From positions 124,001 through 188,000 of the forward strand of contig WNNJ02000794.1 of the NCBI GenBank assembly GCA_012934845.2: 64,000 bases of DNA, given 5' to 3'. A program made the position numbers and the translations under genes. The notes beneath the pieces were generated by a model. It was not told where the DNA came from. It saw nothing but the letters and a program-made list of their open reading frames with translations, and made no database searches. The stretch comes from Pomphorhynchus laevis. Its lineage: Eukaryota > Acanthocephala > Palaeacanthocephala > Echinorhynchida > Pomphorhynchidae. This document shows, one piece after another, positions 10,401 through 21,523 of this stretch (the stretch's first letter is position 1; every line of letters starts with the position of its first letter).

Positions 10401-11924
10401 AAGTTTTTGAACAAACAAAATGCATTTGCTTAGTCAGTGAAAGCGCCAGCTAAAAGCTCCATAAACGAGCGAAATCTCAAATTAAATTTTCCCCTGTTTT
10501 GATCCAGCTCCAATAATTTCTTATCAATAATTGATCATATCAACGATTTACATAAAATACTATTTGTCAAAAAGAGTATATTCGATTTAAAAATAATTAA
10601 TATTTTCAAAAATTTTATCAATGATAGTGTGTTCCTTCACATGAAAACTTCTTAGGCAAACTTTAATTATTTCCTGATTGTCGTAATTTTAATGTTGTTA
10701 AATAAGGCTAAACCTACGTATATTGTTATAAAATTATATCATTTTTAACTAAAACCACCTTAAAACCAAAATTAGTCGAAGTATACGTTTACAGTAGTGA
10801 GATATTTCAATCGAATTTGCCTTTTAAAGTACAATAAATGATCATTCATGGTTTTTTTGCTAAAATATTGTCAATTAAATAAGCACATAGTTAAGAATTC
10901 TTTCTCGTTTTAATTTTGCAAATATATGGTAAATTCAGAATTGATTTATTAAAAACACAAAATGATAAACGCTTTTGATAGACAAACACGTAATTTGATA
11001 TTACCTGATAATACAAACATTTACAATCGTGCTTTGATATAATCAAATGTCAGGGGATAATTCATATTTGACGTAGAAAACGCATTAATATCATGGACGT
11101 GATTGCTAATGTATTAAGGTCGGTAATATTAGCTATTCGCGTATAGTGTAAATAAGGAACTCATTGAAGGAATATTTTTCTATAATCTCAATGTCAACAT
11201 CCAAGTTGTAACTGAATAACTGTGCTCAACAGATAATTTATATGGTGATAAGATGATAAAATAGTATCATCACTCTTAAAATGAATTCGGTTAACATCGG
11301 TCAGATATTTAAGAATACTTACACAGCTACATAACAATGATCATCGTAGGAAAACAAATATCCCATTGTTCTGTATATTAAACTTACATTTGAAGTTGTT
11401 AGTAAGAAAACGAGTAGCTAGATCGGTAAGAAATGTGAAAATCATCAATGAATTATTAACAAGCAAAACCAATGAACAGATTTATTTCAAAATATAATTT
11501 TGTTTCAACGAAACATGTTCATTCTGTTCAAATAATCAAATAAATATATATATTTATATTTATATATTTATATTTATAAATAGTTATATTGCTAAACAAT
11601 ATAACTATTATATTAGTTATATCATATTATAATGTAGTTATAAATTACACATCGACATGTTACATTTATGTATTTGTTTTTATGTAATTAAATCACGGTA
11701 GAATGGTATTCGATATTAAATTTAAAAATGTAGAAAACGATTTATCACAAATCAGTCTAGTTTAAATTATTTTGTGTTGATTTATTATTAAAATTAGAAT
11801 ATAACTTTTTATTGCGAAAACTAAGTTCTTCGGGTTTAGAAACAGCTCGAGTACAAATTGTCATTATGTATGTCAAATCTGAGAAAAGTTGAAAGAATTG
11901 CGCTATAGCAATGATTCCATGAGA
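10401..11924. other. AT-rich intergenic sequence
   Basis: No gene seen. Near 10493 the short motif GATCCAGCTCCAATAATTTC recurs elsewhere (53.3 and 60.0 kb). Confidence 0.45.
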
Positions 11925-12300
11925 TTCCATACATTGTAATATCCAACAGAAAGTTAATTAAACAATAAACTATTGGAAAAATTACTTAATTTATAGGTAA
12001 CTATAAATTATAAATTATTTACCTATTTATTTTATCAATTGAAAATTTTGTTTCTTAGTAATGGGATTAAAGGTAAGATCAGAAAAATAATGCATTAAAC
12101 TAACGACGGTTTTGGATGTTTTGAGTAATGCAAGTGATATGATGTGATTGATAATATTTTAAGCTTTGATTGTATGTTGACTAAATAGGCTCGCTGAATT
12201 TAGCAAGGAGCATATTTTGTAATTAGACGAATTACTATGACGCTATTCATTTTTATGTTGAAAACATATGCTAATTATATATAATTACAACTTTTAGTAA
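11925..12300 (+). repeat. Direct repeat copy 2 (about 370 bp)
   Basis: Second copy of 4981-5360 in the same orientation about 6.9 kb away, with the same 14-nt exon-like island. The last 80 bp differ by small indels. Confidence 0.8.
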
Positions 12301-12576
12301 AATTATAATTTAATTTTAATTAATAAATTATTAATTATCGATAAATCACAAGTTGTAATTAATTCGTCTGTAATTCTTGAAAGTCGCGAATTTAAATCTG
12401 TAAATGAATGTTAGATATGATAATTGTTATAATAAATCAATAATACAGTGTTTATTTTTATTTTTATAATAATTGTTATGACTTATTCGACTATTAGAAT
12501 ACACAATAGATAATACACTCACTTTTCGCAATGGTAAATAAAAACATAATGCATCAGAAATTTGGACATAAACTTT

Positions 12577-13800
12577 TTAAGTATAAAATTTATCGAAACA
12601 GAGAGTTAAAAAACGTTTCTCAGGTTCAGATATTTTCGTTGGCCACAATCGAAAGCCAATATTAGAAGCTGATCGAGTGAAACTAGCATAGCTTTGGCGT
12701 TGCTCTTCATTAGAGCGATGGAGATGCGCTGATATAATCGCGTGACCGTCACAGTGTATTAAATTCCGCTTATCCGGCTCATTATTCGCAACCCGCTTGA
12801 TCACCTGTTTCCTTCGTCGTTCCATCCACCAAAGGTCTCCACCACAGCGGCTAAAAACATGTACCCTAATGCTTCGACTTTTCCTTATATTTCCTGTCCA
12901 TAACATTGACAGCGTACGACGTGGCAGCAGTGAGTTGTACATAGGTTGGCAGCAAGGTGACGGTATGTGGTTTGTTGGGAACGGTTGAGTTGAAAGTCGA
13001 CTGCAAGCGGAGTGTCCACATAATGAGATGTTTACCGGGCGTTCATTTAGGTTCAAGATAATTTATTGCACTTGCAGGGCTACATTCATTCGGGTTGATT
13101 ATGCGACTGCGAATACCACGTCGCGAATGGCGTTATGCCGTAGTCGTTGATAACCCTCGTACTAGCAGTGAGCAAGTGTATTCCTCCCTTATATAACATA
13201 CGCGGGCAGCGACCGCATCGATAATCATTTTCGTGCAAGTGAATCCTAAGTCACATTCTGGTTGGGATGCAGAACTGTGAGGGGGGCGTTAGTTCCGTAC
13301 TGAGTGCCGGATTGGGCACGGCGCAAAGCCGAGCTTTAGCTTTTGAACAAGACAGTGTATAGTCGGGCACGATTTATTTCAGTAGATGATTGTATCACAT
13401 GGGTCGAAGCAAGATAGTCAAGTAGCCGTTAAGTTAATGATTGACCGCTATCTGTATACGGTATAAAGTGCGAGGCCATAGTGCTTCTTAGGGTTACCAG
13501 TGGCTCGGAATAGCCAAGTAATACTAAAGCGTTCAAGCTGTTTACCTCTCCGACCTAAATCACGCTATGGATAAATGAGCTCTGCGTGCGTAACATTGCG
13601 TATTAAACTGAAGACTCCCATATGGTTTGGGAATGTCAACTGTGATTTAGTCGTTTCGTGAAGTTGGTACGCGCATATGTTCTGGAAAGCACTACTAATT
13701 GGTCTGCCAAATGACTGACGAAACGTTTTTGTCACCTTTATATCGACTGAGTAAAGGAGGTTGTTTATCCTGGACGAGGAAGGGCAGTGTCGGAGTAAAA
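12577..13800. other. GC-rich island of unknown origin
   Basis: Base composition changes abruptly to nearly balanced over about 1.2 kb within flanks of roughly a quarter GC, and returns abruptly near 13800. The longest frame is 12577-13056 on the minus strand (159 aa). It has no recognised domain and does not look like a known family. I find no terminal repeats, tRNA, rRNA or transposon motif. GTCGGAGTA occurs twice close together at the right edge. A transferred or contaminating segment, a CpG-like regulatory island, or an unknown element are all possible. Confidence 0.5.
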
Positions 13801-16800
13801 GACTGTCGGAGTATCAAATTAGAATTTGCATATTAGTTTTAGAATAACTTAATAATATTCTTCTCGTTTAGTAGACTGTATTATATGAATTGTGAAAAAT
13901 AGGTTAAATTGTAATATGGGTGAGCCAACACACAACGTGACAACATGTGCTTCAATTTGTTTAGTAAAATTCATTTTATTGAATTCATAAAATTACATAA
14001 TTACATAATTTATTATTAATGATTCTTGTCAGTAATCTATCGATGAAGTTGATAAAATCAACAAATTTGATGACCATAAAGTTTGCATTGTAATTAATCA
14101 TCGTTATGTATATGTATAAGCATAGCATTAAGTCTGTTTGAAATCATTTACCTTCGTCTATAAGACCAAATAAAAGCAGATTCTTACAATTTCTAACTGT
14201 TACTCCTCTGTGACTATAAGCATTTCCAAGTCTGTCCTAATAAAATTAGGATAAAATAAAATGCTTAATATATTTCTGAAACTTAAAGGTAATGCGTTTA
14301 AAAAATAAAATAAGTTATAAGTAAGAATTATTTTTAGTTGTTTATTGGTTACAAATAGTAATATTTCTATATTAAAGATGATAGTATTTAATTTAAAATA
14401 GATAAAATATTAGTATAACTTTGATTATCTGATTAAAAGTTTTTTATTTCGGAATTTAATTTTTAATATAAATAAATTTTTAATTAATTATTTAATTTTT
14501 AATATTAATTATTTAATTTTTATTTGATTATCTGATTAAAAGTTTTGTTTTATTTCAGAATTAAATTTTTATTAAAGTAATTAATAATAAATGATCAAGT
14601 AACAATAAACAATTCAAAAATAACAATTAAACATTTGAAGAAAGTAATACAATTAAGAACATGATCAATTGAGGCGATGGAGTAAACTTGATGACTAAAA
14701 TTTTAGGAATACTTTTGGGGAATATTGGATAAATTCAATATGGCTAAACACTTATCTTAAATTATAAAATATTATACAACAATTTGTTATAAAAATTTAA
14801 AGTTTATTAACGAGACTTTGAATTTATCTATCTTACAATTTACAGTTAATCATTTTATAAAAGTACAAAGGATTCTTCCGTAGCAATAAGTTTCGGCTTA
14901 AAATTCATGTTAACCATTTATGATCATTTATAAATGTCAAGCTAATTATGTATAATAAATTTTAAAATTCGATTTTATCACTAATCGCTAGATTTATTTA
15001 TTGAATATTCAATAGTTTAAATAAAAATATTAAAATGTGTAAAAATTTTAATATACAAATCATGTCATCAAAATGAATATTATCGTATTATTAAATTTCC
15101 TAATGTAGATTGTAGAACTCTTCCTATAATGCCACTGCTATGCTTTTTATATATTTTACAATTTTAAAACAATTTGCTTAATTATCGTTCCAAATTTACT
15201 TTCATATAAAATGTGAAGTTGCTCTAAACCTAAATTTAATATTAACAAACCTTTAATTTCAAGATAATGTTAATTCTCATCGATTAAAATGCAGATTCGT
15301 ACTCGGGACACCTTTATATATTTATTAAAATGCCCAAAGCCAAGTTGCCCATTATTACAATATTATTTATTATAATTTACAGTTGACGCACAAATTTGTT
15401 GTGAATTAATTTTTAGTCATTAACTGTTAGATAAGATTAGGTAAAAATTATTATTAAAAATTTTTTAATAATATTTTTTTAAAACAAACCTTATATACAA
15501 CATTACGATACCTAGTGAAGGGTTTATTCACTAGGTATCGAATGCAAGAATAAAACTAGACGACATTAAAAACATTCAATAAATTCACAAAGGATTATAA
15601 CAATCTAGCATCTTAGATATACAATTTGCAATTGAAAAAATTTTGTTCTGCTAATTTGATTGATGTTATTCCATTTAAAAGTAACAGAGAGCAGATTTTA
15701 GAAATAGTTATAAAATATTATGAATATTTTATAAATATTTAATAAACATTTTATAAATGTTTATACAATATATTTTATTGAAATATTCAAAACTTTAAAT
15801 ATTTCATTAATTTAAAATACATAAATTTTAAAACATTTATTCTCTCGTATTTTCGAAGATTATGGTTTTTTGTGATCAATGGCACAACTTTAATAAATTA
15901 ACATAATAATTAGCTTAATCGTAGATTAAATCTTAATCTTAATCTTAACCCTTAATCTTAGATAAGAGTTCATTTAATAATTATCAAATATAAAATATAT
16001 TTAACTATTAATTAATGTAATAATCAATTAATAGTTAATGATATCGAAAATTAATAACTTAATTAATTTGTGATATCGAAATAGATTTTAAGATTCCACA
16101 CGTTTGTTGATTTAATACAACGCACGTTTCGATACTGTAATATGTTTATAACAATCGTTGAAAATATATTGAAATGCACTAAAACATTGATAATATCCTA
16201 GTTATTATCTAGGACATTATTATTTTATTGTTAGGTCGATATACTCTACGTAAATTAACACAAATTATTGATCTAATCAATAACGTTTTGAAAAATTTTC
16301 TTGTTTTTATAGCTGTGTGTACTTATGGTAATCAAAAAGTGAAAGAACGGCTAGCCACAATTACCAACAAAACACAAGGTATAAGTAATATCAAAATATT
16401 AATTTAAAAATAATTAAAACTTTGAAAACTTGTTCGATTATGAAAATTTATAATTTCTTTAATTTGAAAAATTGTATTTGTTACTGACGGATAGAAATCC
16501 TGTCTTCGATATCTTACCGGATATATCTTATCTTATCCAATATATCGATATGATATCGGATAAGATATCGAAGAAGATAATAACAATAATTATAAAACGA
16601 CAAAAACGATAATATATAAATATTAAATAATAAAATAAAAGATATTTAATTATTTAATTTTAAACAAAAAATTAAAAATTTTACATAATTTCTATAACAT
16701 AAAAAATATTTTATTTCACACAATATTATCTTATATTTAAAAATAATTTACTGAAATACACAATTTTTTATTCAGAGGAATAAAATCGGTGCTATAAAAT

Positions 16801-16869
16801 CTGACTTTACTATTCCGCAGCAAAAAATTACCGATGAAAAAAGTTATTTTAAAAATAACGGATGAAATA
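13801..16869. other. AT-rich intergenic sequence
   Basis: No gene seen. It contains hairpins: CGATACCTAGTGAA with its complement around 15507-15541, and an imperfect GATATC-rich palindrome at 16508-16575. Confidence 0.45.
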
Positions 16870-17590
16870 TTTACTGTCACAGTCAGTAGAAACGACTGGT
16901 TGATACTTCATTCTACTTATGAGTGTTGCTAAGTACTCCATCATTTTGATGCTAAAGTGGTCATCTAGAAGTCCCAGGCAGGTGTAACAACAATTTATAT
17001 TTTATATATTTGTAACTTGAAAGTGTCGCTGTAAAACAGCATTTCTATTAAAATGAATTTAGGGCCTGATGCATAATTAAACTGCAATACGAATGCCATG
17101 CACAGCTTATGCTAAATTCCTCTGGTGATTCAGATTAAGGGTAGTTCTGCTTTTCGAGCTTTAGACATTGTTTAAGCGTGTGTTAAGGTGCCTTTGGATG
17201 ATTATTAAAGTCAAGGTATTAGTGAGCTCCGTTAGAGCGAAACGCGTATACCGTTGTTGTAGTTTGTCGTCACACATAGGATGACTAGGAATACGTAGCG
17301 ACTTTGAATATTGCAAGAATAATTCGGTTATATTTTTAGTTCTATATATAATAACAATGGACGGATGTGCTGAGTAAACAACGGTCCAGGATTTCTTACG
17401 AAATACAGCATTAATAGAGCATTGTGTTGTTTTATAGATTGGACATCTATTCACGACTTTTCAGGTACTTGTCACTTCTTGACAACCACTTTAGCATCGA
17501 AATGATGGAGTACTCGGCAACACTGATCAATAGAATAAAGTACCCATGTGCCGTTTCGGTTGACTGTGTGACATTGTGAATGAAGACGTT
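16870..17590. mobile_element. Ribozyme-bearing element with inverted ends (family C)
   Basis: A degraded family-C block lies on the plus strand at 16880-16973 (core CTTATGA, GAAAC kept) and another on the minus strand at 17471-17566, facing each other over about 700 bp. The interior shares ACAACGGTCCAGGATTTC with the element at 6.5 kb. The open frame 17161-17454 on the minus strand spans this non-coding body and is not a gene. A third block follows at 17803. Confidence 0.6.
17471..17566 (-). ncRNA. Hammerhead-core RNA, unusual order, decayed (family C)
   Basis: Minus strand keeps CAACCGAAAC, a changed core TTGATCA in place of CTGATGA, GTGTTGCC, and the 3' strand GTGGTTGTC. Core changes suggest it is inactive. 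Confidence 0.45.
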
Positions 17591-17802
17591 TCCAACACTT
17601 TGTTTAATTGACTAAGCACATCCGTACACTATCATAATACATTCCGTATCCGTTAAGGATCCAATGAGTGCAACGACAATTCAGCAACAAACCCTGCCTA
17701 CTGTTTAAGGATGGTCAGCACAGCAATTCGATATGGTAACGAGCGTAAGTCTCAGTCGATATTGTAAAGTTTTAGAAACGCCTTCATTTACAATGTCACA
17801 CA

Positions 17803-17900
17803 GGCTACCGAAACGACAAGTGGATACTTTATTTTACTGAAGAGTGTTGCCAAGTACTTCATCATTATTTTCGAGATGCGAAGTGGTCGTCTAGAAGTGA
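17803..17900 (+). ncRNA. Hammerhead-core RNA, unusual order (family C)
   Basis: ACCGAAACGAC, then CTGAAGA (17837-17843, still CUGANGA), GTGTTGCC, and GGTCGTC followed by TAGAAGTG. The same order of segments as family A, with helix III ACGAC/GTCGT and helix I pairing partly through G-U. Confidence 0.5.
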
Positions 17901-18156
17901 CATGGTGTATGAAATGAAAGTCATTATTCATGCAATATTATATATAATATCAATTTAAAACAAACCAAACAACAGAAAAATTTATTCGACAATATTAAGA
18001 ACAACCGTTTCGGCTAACGCTTTATATATTATGAACCGTGCTTATTATCCGAGATGCCAGAGAGCATCTCGGACAATGCAGTTTCTTGAGATCATGATGG
18101 AAGGTTTCATAATGTTTCATTCATTTCACACATTTCATTGTGTGAAATCTGGTAAT

Positions 18157-18370
18157 CCTGGATTCGTAGCCTAGCAGTCAAGAGCGCAAGCCACGGAGAG
18201 CGACAGCTCGAATCTCGGATAAGTCAAATTTCAAAAGACGAAGAGTTGGTAGTCAGCCATCTGACGAGCCCAGGACTACTAATATCTGGCAAAAAGCGGG
18301 CGAAACGAAAACGGCTATGGCAATGATGCCGTTAGTAGTCAGGGTGTATGGAATTAGATATCATGAAGGA
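18157..18370 (+). mobile_element. tRNA-headed SINE with hammerhead
   Basis: Starts with a tRNA-like promoter: A-box-like GTAGCCTAGCAGTCAAGAGC and B-box-like AGCTCGAATCTC about 35 nt later, as for RNA polymerase III transcription. Right after it comes a hammerhead motif. The layout resembles the ribozyme-bearing SINE-like repeats known from schistosomes. The end is unclear; it passes into TCATGAAGG-containing sequence near 18370. Confidence 0.6.
18256..18330 (+). ncRNA. Type I hammerhead ribozyme in SINE, probably inactive
   Basis: Ordinary strand order: GCCAT, CTGACGA (18262-18268), helix II GCCC (18269-18272) with GGGC (18299-18302), GAAAC (18303-18307), a minimal helix III around AAAA, then ATGGC closing helix I with GCCAT. 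The expected cleavage triplet GTC reads GGC, which should stop cleavage. Confidence 0.55.
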
Positions 18371-18525
18371 AGGATTATGTAGCTGGTTTTCAATTCGAAA
18401 GTCACCTCGTGTGACCTAGCAAGTATTCAATACATAAATAAGCATCCATAAAAAGATCACCAGTCCCGATTTCAATCGATCTTCATGATCCCATAAGAAG
18501 CTATATATAATATACAAAATTTAAT

Positions 18526-18741
18526 GTTCACAAAAATTAATTTTGTGAACCGGTAAAGACCAAAAACAATATTTATATCAAAAAAATATCTAAACAATAT
18601 TTTTATCTTTATATCTTAGATTTTTTCAGAAAAATCTAAGATATAAAGATAAAAAATTGTTCTGAAGAAGTCCTAGTAGGGGACGAAACGTTAAAATAAA
18701 TTATATTGTTTTTGGTCTATACCGGTTCACAAAATTTTAAA
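18526..18741. repeat. Long inverted repeat with nested palindromes
   Basis: A 25-nt perfect palindrome (GTTCACAAAA, ATTAA, TTTTGTGAAC) opens the block. GTGAACCGG and GACCAAAAACAATAT reappear inverted at 18700-18741. The centre is a hairpin with about 26-bp perfect arms (TTATCTTTATATCTTAGATT type) around TCAG at 18596-18654. The right arm carries a hammerhead core. Confidence 0.75.
18655..18700 (+). ncRNA. Hammerhead core of PLE type (minimal helix III)
   Basis: CTGAAGA (18662-18668), helix II GTCC with GGAC, GAAAC (18685-18689) and then GTT. The ACGT junction is the very short, self-complementary helix III described for ribozymes of Penelope-like elements, which are thought to work as dimers. 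Helix I is weak, so activity is doubtful. Confidence 0.5.
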
Positions 18742-18756
18742 ATAACCCCAGAGCGG

Positions 18757-18900
18757 GATATATATTCCGCGCTCTAGGGGCCATTTTAATACTCAACGAA
18801 TACTTTCAGGTACATGTTGTAACGATACATATACCGCGCTCTGGGGTCATTTTAAGACTCAACAAATATTTTCAGGTAAATGCTGTAACCATATATAAGG
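18757..18900 (+). repeat. Tandem repeat, 67-bp unit, about two copies
   Basis: CCGCGCTCT starts at 18767 and again at 18834, followed each time by GGGG, CATTTTAA, ACTCAAC and TTTCAGGTA. The left copy also forms a hairpin CCCCAGAGCG/CGCTCTAGGGG. Confidence 0.75.
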
Positions 18901-18927
18901 TATATACAAGGATTGTCCAAAAGTAAA

Positions 18928-19211
18928 GGTGTAATTTACATGTACAAATGCGTAGAACGCTCTAAAATGTAGATTGGATAGACAGTCGGACAAATGAACG
19001 TCCGCGCTCTAAGGCGTAGATGCGATATTGTACATAAACGGGCAAAAAACGACGGATCTGGCAGACATTGTATAGAGAATACCAACCACATAATTAAAGT
19101 TGAAGCTAACATACCCGACACGATCAAGATAAAAAAGCGAGAATTATACTGGATAGGTCAAGTGATGACGGATCAACAATTAAATAACAAACATATATAT
19201 CACGTACCGTA
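18928..19211 (+). pseudogene. GIY-YIG endonuclease fragment of a Penelope-like element
   Basis: One frame reads GVIYMYKCVERSKM, stop, IG, stop, TVGQMNVRALRRR, then RHCIENTNHII and KKRELYWIGQ. This matches the order of a GIY-YIG nuclease: GVY core, CxxC-like segment, YIGxT, R, EHR, a histidine-rich middle, and a C-terminal RE segment. Two stops fall inside the YIG block, so it is dead. It is followed at once by a PLE-type hammerhead (19279-19320), which supports a canonical nuclease-bearing Penelope-like element distinct from the nuclease-less family elsewhere in the window. Confidence 0.6.
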
Positions 19212-19278
19212 ATAATTTCTGATCTGAAACGACTATATATTGTGAGCGAAGCAAGATTTTTGATAAAATTTTATGAAA

Positions 19279-19320
19279 CTGCAACACTGAAGAAGGGGCA
19301 GTAGCCCGAAAGCTTTGATA
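19279..19320 (+). ncRNA. Hammerhead core of PLE type
   Basis: CTGAAGA (19287-19293), helix II GGGC-AGTA-GCCC, then GAAAGC. Matches the CTGAAGAAGG...CCGAAA signature common beside Penelope-like elements. The cleavage strand is not clear. Confidence 0.45.
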
Positions 19321-19440
19321 TAAAATATAATAATAGTTTTCTCTTTCGAGTTTGTTCTTCTAGACAACAATGGAATATATATTAAAACTTTTTTATAAAC
19401 TTGTTAATTATTAAACTAGTTTTATATTATTTGAGTATAG

Positions 19441-19757
19441 TGGATCTCATAAGCTGCTGGCCCGGACCTATATTTCACGCTTCGACCCTTATTATCCGCT
19501 GACTTTTTATACTGGTACTGATCAGATTCGAACTCAGAACGTCTGTATCGCGATCCAACGCTACATTCTTTAGATAGTCTACTCTAGTGGTGTAGATACA
19601 CAAATTTCTTGTAAAACATGTAAGCCAGACGCGAAAGAATGCCGAATGCCGTTTCGTCATCACAATGACTCGTCAGTGCCGTATTCCTCCCACTACTGGA
19701 TGCAGAGGAGGACTGGCAGACGGCAATCAATGAATGAATCAATGTGAATGATGTACT
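19441..19757 (-). mobile_element. tRNA-headed SINE with hammerhead (minus strand)
   Basis: On the minus strand a hammerhead (19621-19685) lies upstream of a tRNA-like block with B-box-like GAGTTCGAATCTGATC and A-box-like TGTAGCGTTGGATC (about 19505-19575). The end (AGGGTCGAAGCGTGAAATAT) resembles a fragment at 31755-31850. The open frames overlapping it are not genes. Confidence 0.55.
19621..19685 (-). ncRNA. Type I hammerhead ribozyme
   Basis: Minus strand: CTGACGA, helix II GTCAT-TGTG-ATGAC, GAAAC, helix III starting ACG and closing CGCGT, then C as cleavage base (GTC) and TGGC. Core intact and helix II perfect. Helix I is short with one mismatch. Confidence 0.65.
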
Positions 19758-19840
19758 AGAAAATCCACTACTGGATTCCACTACTGGAAAATCCACTACT
19801 GGATTCTACTACTGGAAAATCCACTACTGGATTTTATACA
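19758..19840 (+). repeat. Short tandem repeat (about 28-bp units)
   Basis: Alternating GGAAAATCCACTACTGGAT and TCYACTACT segments, about three units, each internally palindromic. Confidence 0.8.
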
Positions 19841-20275
19841 TTTTTTGTATGAAATCTGATTTTTATAATCAAATCGATTGTGTATATTTTTAAAAAATAT
19901 ATTCATATTTCTAAGTTGTGTCAAAATTAGCATAATAGTTGCTTAAGGAATATTTAGATTAATTTGAATACATGAAAGACCGCTATTACATGAATTCGGT
20001 GTGATATCATCGACTCATCGCTTTAACGGGATCATATATAATAAAATGCAATGTATTCTCCTTAAAATTGTGTATTATTCAACATTGACCATAATATTTA
20101 TTATTCATGATTTTGCTTAGTGTTAAAAAATTTCGAATTTTACAATTTCTTTGCAATTTTATTCATTTTTTGAATTTAATATTTATGATTTAAAAAATAT
20201 TAACTTAAGGCGTGTAATGCGGATTTTGTTTGCAATAAATGCAAATGTGAGAATTCAACATTTATATATTTAGGG
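19841..20275. other. AT-rich sequence upstream of the RASSF gene
   Basis: No repeat or gene recognised. The last bases before the ATG (TTTATATATTTAG) resemble a splice acceptor, so 5' exons or UTR may lie upstream. Confidence 0.4.
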
Positions 20276-21523
20276 ATGAAAAAGAAAGTCAATAATGCAC
20301 AAAATCATTGTAATACATCTTCCCATAAATCCAATAAGACAGCGATTGTAACAGGCAATCGTTGCGATAAATCAAGCTCAAAGCTGAACCCCGTTAATCA
20401 AGATGGTAGTGCTTCTGTAACTTATGAAATTCCTGTATATTTTGGAGATCTGCGAAAGTGGGTTAAAGGCGTTGACAATAGAACAACCTCACTAGAAGTT
20501 GTAACGGCAATTTTGAGTGAAAGCGGGATTGATCTGTACTGTGCAAAAGAATATTTCATAGTGGTAGAATTTGAACCCGGTGACCAGCAGACAATCCTTG
20601 ATGAAGATGAACTTATACTTCCATGGTGGCAGAAAGCTAGGCAAAATGGGCGTCTTATACTGACAGCTCAACGCTTATACGTCAACATCAACAAAAATGA
20701 TGACGAAAGACAATCAAATGATAATACAGAGCTGCTGGCCAGGCATCGACTATTCAGTCATTTAAGTGAACAGATGGACATTCTGAATAAACAACGGAAA
20801 ACGATGGAACGTCTCGATGAAGAGCTGAAGCGTCTAAATTCAAATGACTTTTTTACGCTTTCTGTAAACAAGAACAGGGTATTGAATCATTACAATAAAC
20901 TGAGTGATATGTTAAATGACCAAAGCGAACAGATGAAACGATGTGAAAATCAGCTGAATTTTCGTAGCTCAATAATGGACGGTGCTGGACGAATCGAAAA
21001 TCAATCTAATAACCTAACACATGAACTTCAGCGAGCTGAAAAACGGAGTCACAGGCTAAGTGAAGAGTTATACTCAATTACAATGGCAGAACAAGAACTG
21101 GACAGGTTACTGAACCTAAAGCGAAGACATTTTTGCGAAGTTGAGAGATTATTGCATCGTCGTAATCACTTATGCGAGAATGATATAAGTGAAACGTCGT
21201 CATTGTCTTCTTGTGATTTAAAACTGATATCAGTTCCTACATCGACTATTGCAGCAACGGCTGCAACAACATCTCTGGATAGTGGCGAGTGCAAACATCA
21301 AGTATATTTTAAAATTGGACCCATGAGCCCATGTAAAGCGATGAAGTTTGATGGTACTGAGTGTGTATGTTTTAATGCATTGGACGATGATTCCGACACA
21401 GGCGTAAGCTCGATGAACTCAGACGAGTCAGGTCTAAATAATTTAGGAAATTCTCAGTGTAACTCTAACGAAAGCCAAAATGTAAAATCCAAAACAAAAT
21501 CCTTACTGGAAACGTTGGTTTAA
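20276..21523 (+). CDS. N-terminal RASSF family protein, RASSF9/10-like (415 aa)
   Basis: Ras-association-domain protein of the N-terminal group (RASSF7-10 class, scaffold for cell polarity and proliferation signalling). The RA domain is near the N-terminus, residues about 50-134, starting EIPVYFGDLRKWVKGV and then NRTT; this is the family pattern of V-W-x(n)-G-x-x-R-x-T. A long charged coiled coil follows (about 155-298; LSEQMDIL, MERLDEELKRL, HELQRAEKRSHRLSEEL). Then comes a low-complexity stretch with DDSDTGVSSMNSDESG (371-386), a motif I associate with RASSF9/10 proteins. The chain ends ETLV, a class I PDZ ligand. The coding region is a single open exon. The start is the first ATG, preceded by an acceptor-like TTTATATATTTAG, so non-coding 5' exons are possible. 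Composition is less AT-rich than its flanks. The RASSF9/10 subgroup is inference. Confidence 0.8.
   Translation: MKKKVNNAQNHCNTSSHKSNKTAIVTGNRCDKSSSKLNPVNQDGSASVTYEIPVYFGDLRKWVKGVDNRTTSLEVVTAILSESGIDLYCAKEYFIVVEFEPGDQQTILDEDELILPWWQKARQNGRLILTAQRLYVNINKNDDERQSNDNTELLARHRLFSHLSEQMDILNKQRKTMERLDEELKRLNSNDFFTLSVNKNRVLNHYNKLSDMLNDQSEQMKRCENQLNFRSSIMDGAGRIENQSNNLTHELQRAEKRSHRLSEELYSITMAEQELDRLLNLKRRHFCEVERLLHRRNHLCENDISETSSLSSCDLKLISVPTSTIAATAATTSLDSGECKHQVYFKIGPMSPCKAMKFDGTECVCFNALDDDSDTGVSSMNSDESGLNNLGNSQCNSNESQNVKSKTKSLLETLV

Noticed and set aside
12577-13056. 159-aa minus-strand frame in the GC-rich island as a gene
   Set aside because: No recognised domain, no splice context, and it runs a few codons into AT-rich flank. 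A long frame is less surprising in balanced-composition DNA.
17161-17454. 97-aa minus-strand frame as a gene
   Set aside because: Lies in the body of a non-coding repeat; the related copies at 6.5 and 41.2 kb do not keep the frame.
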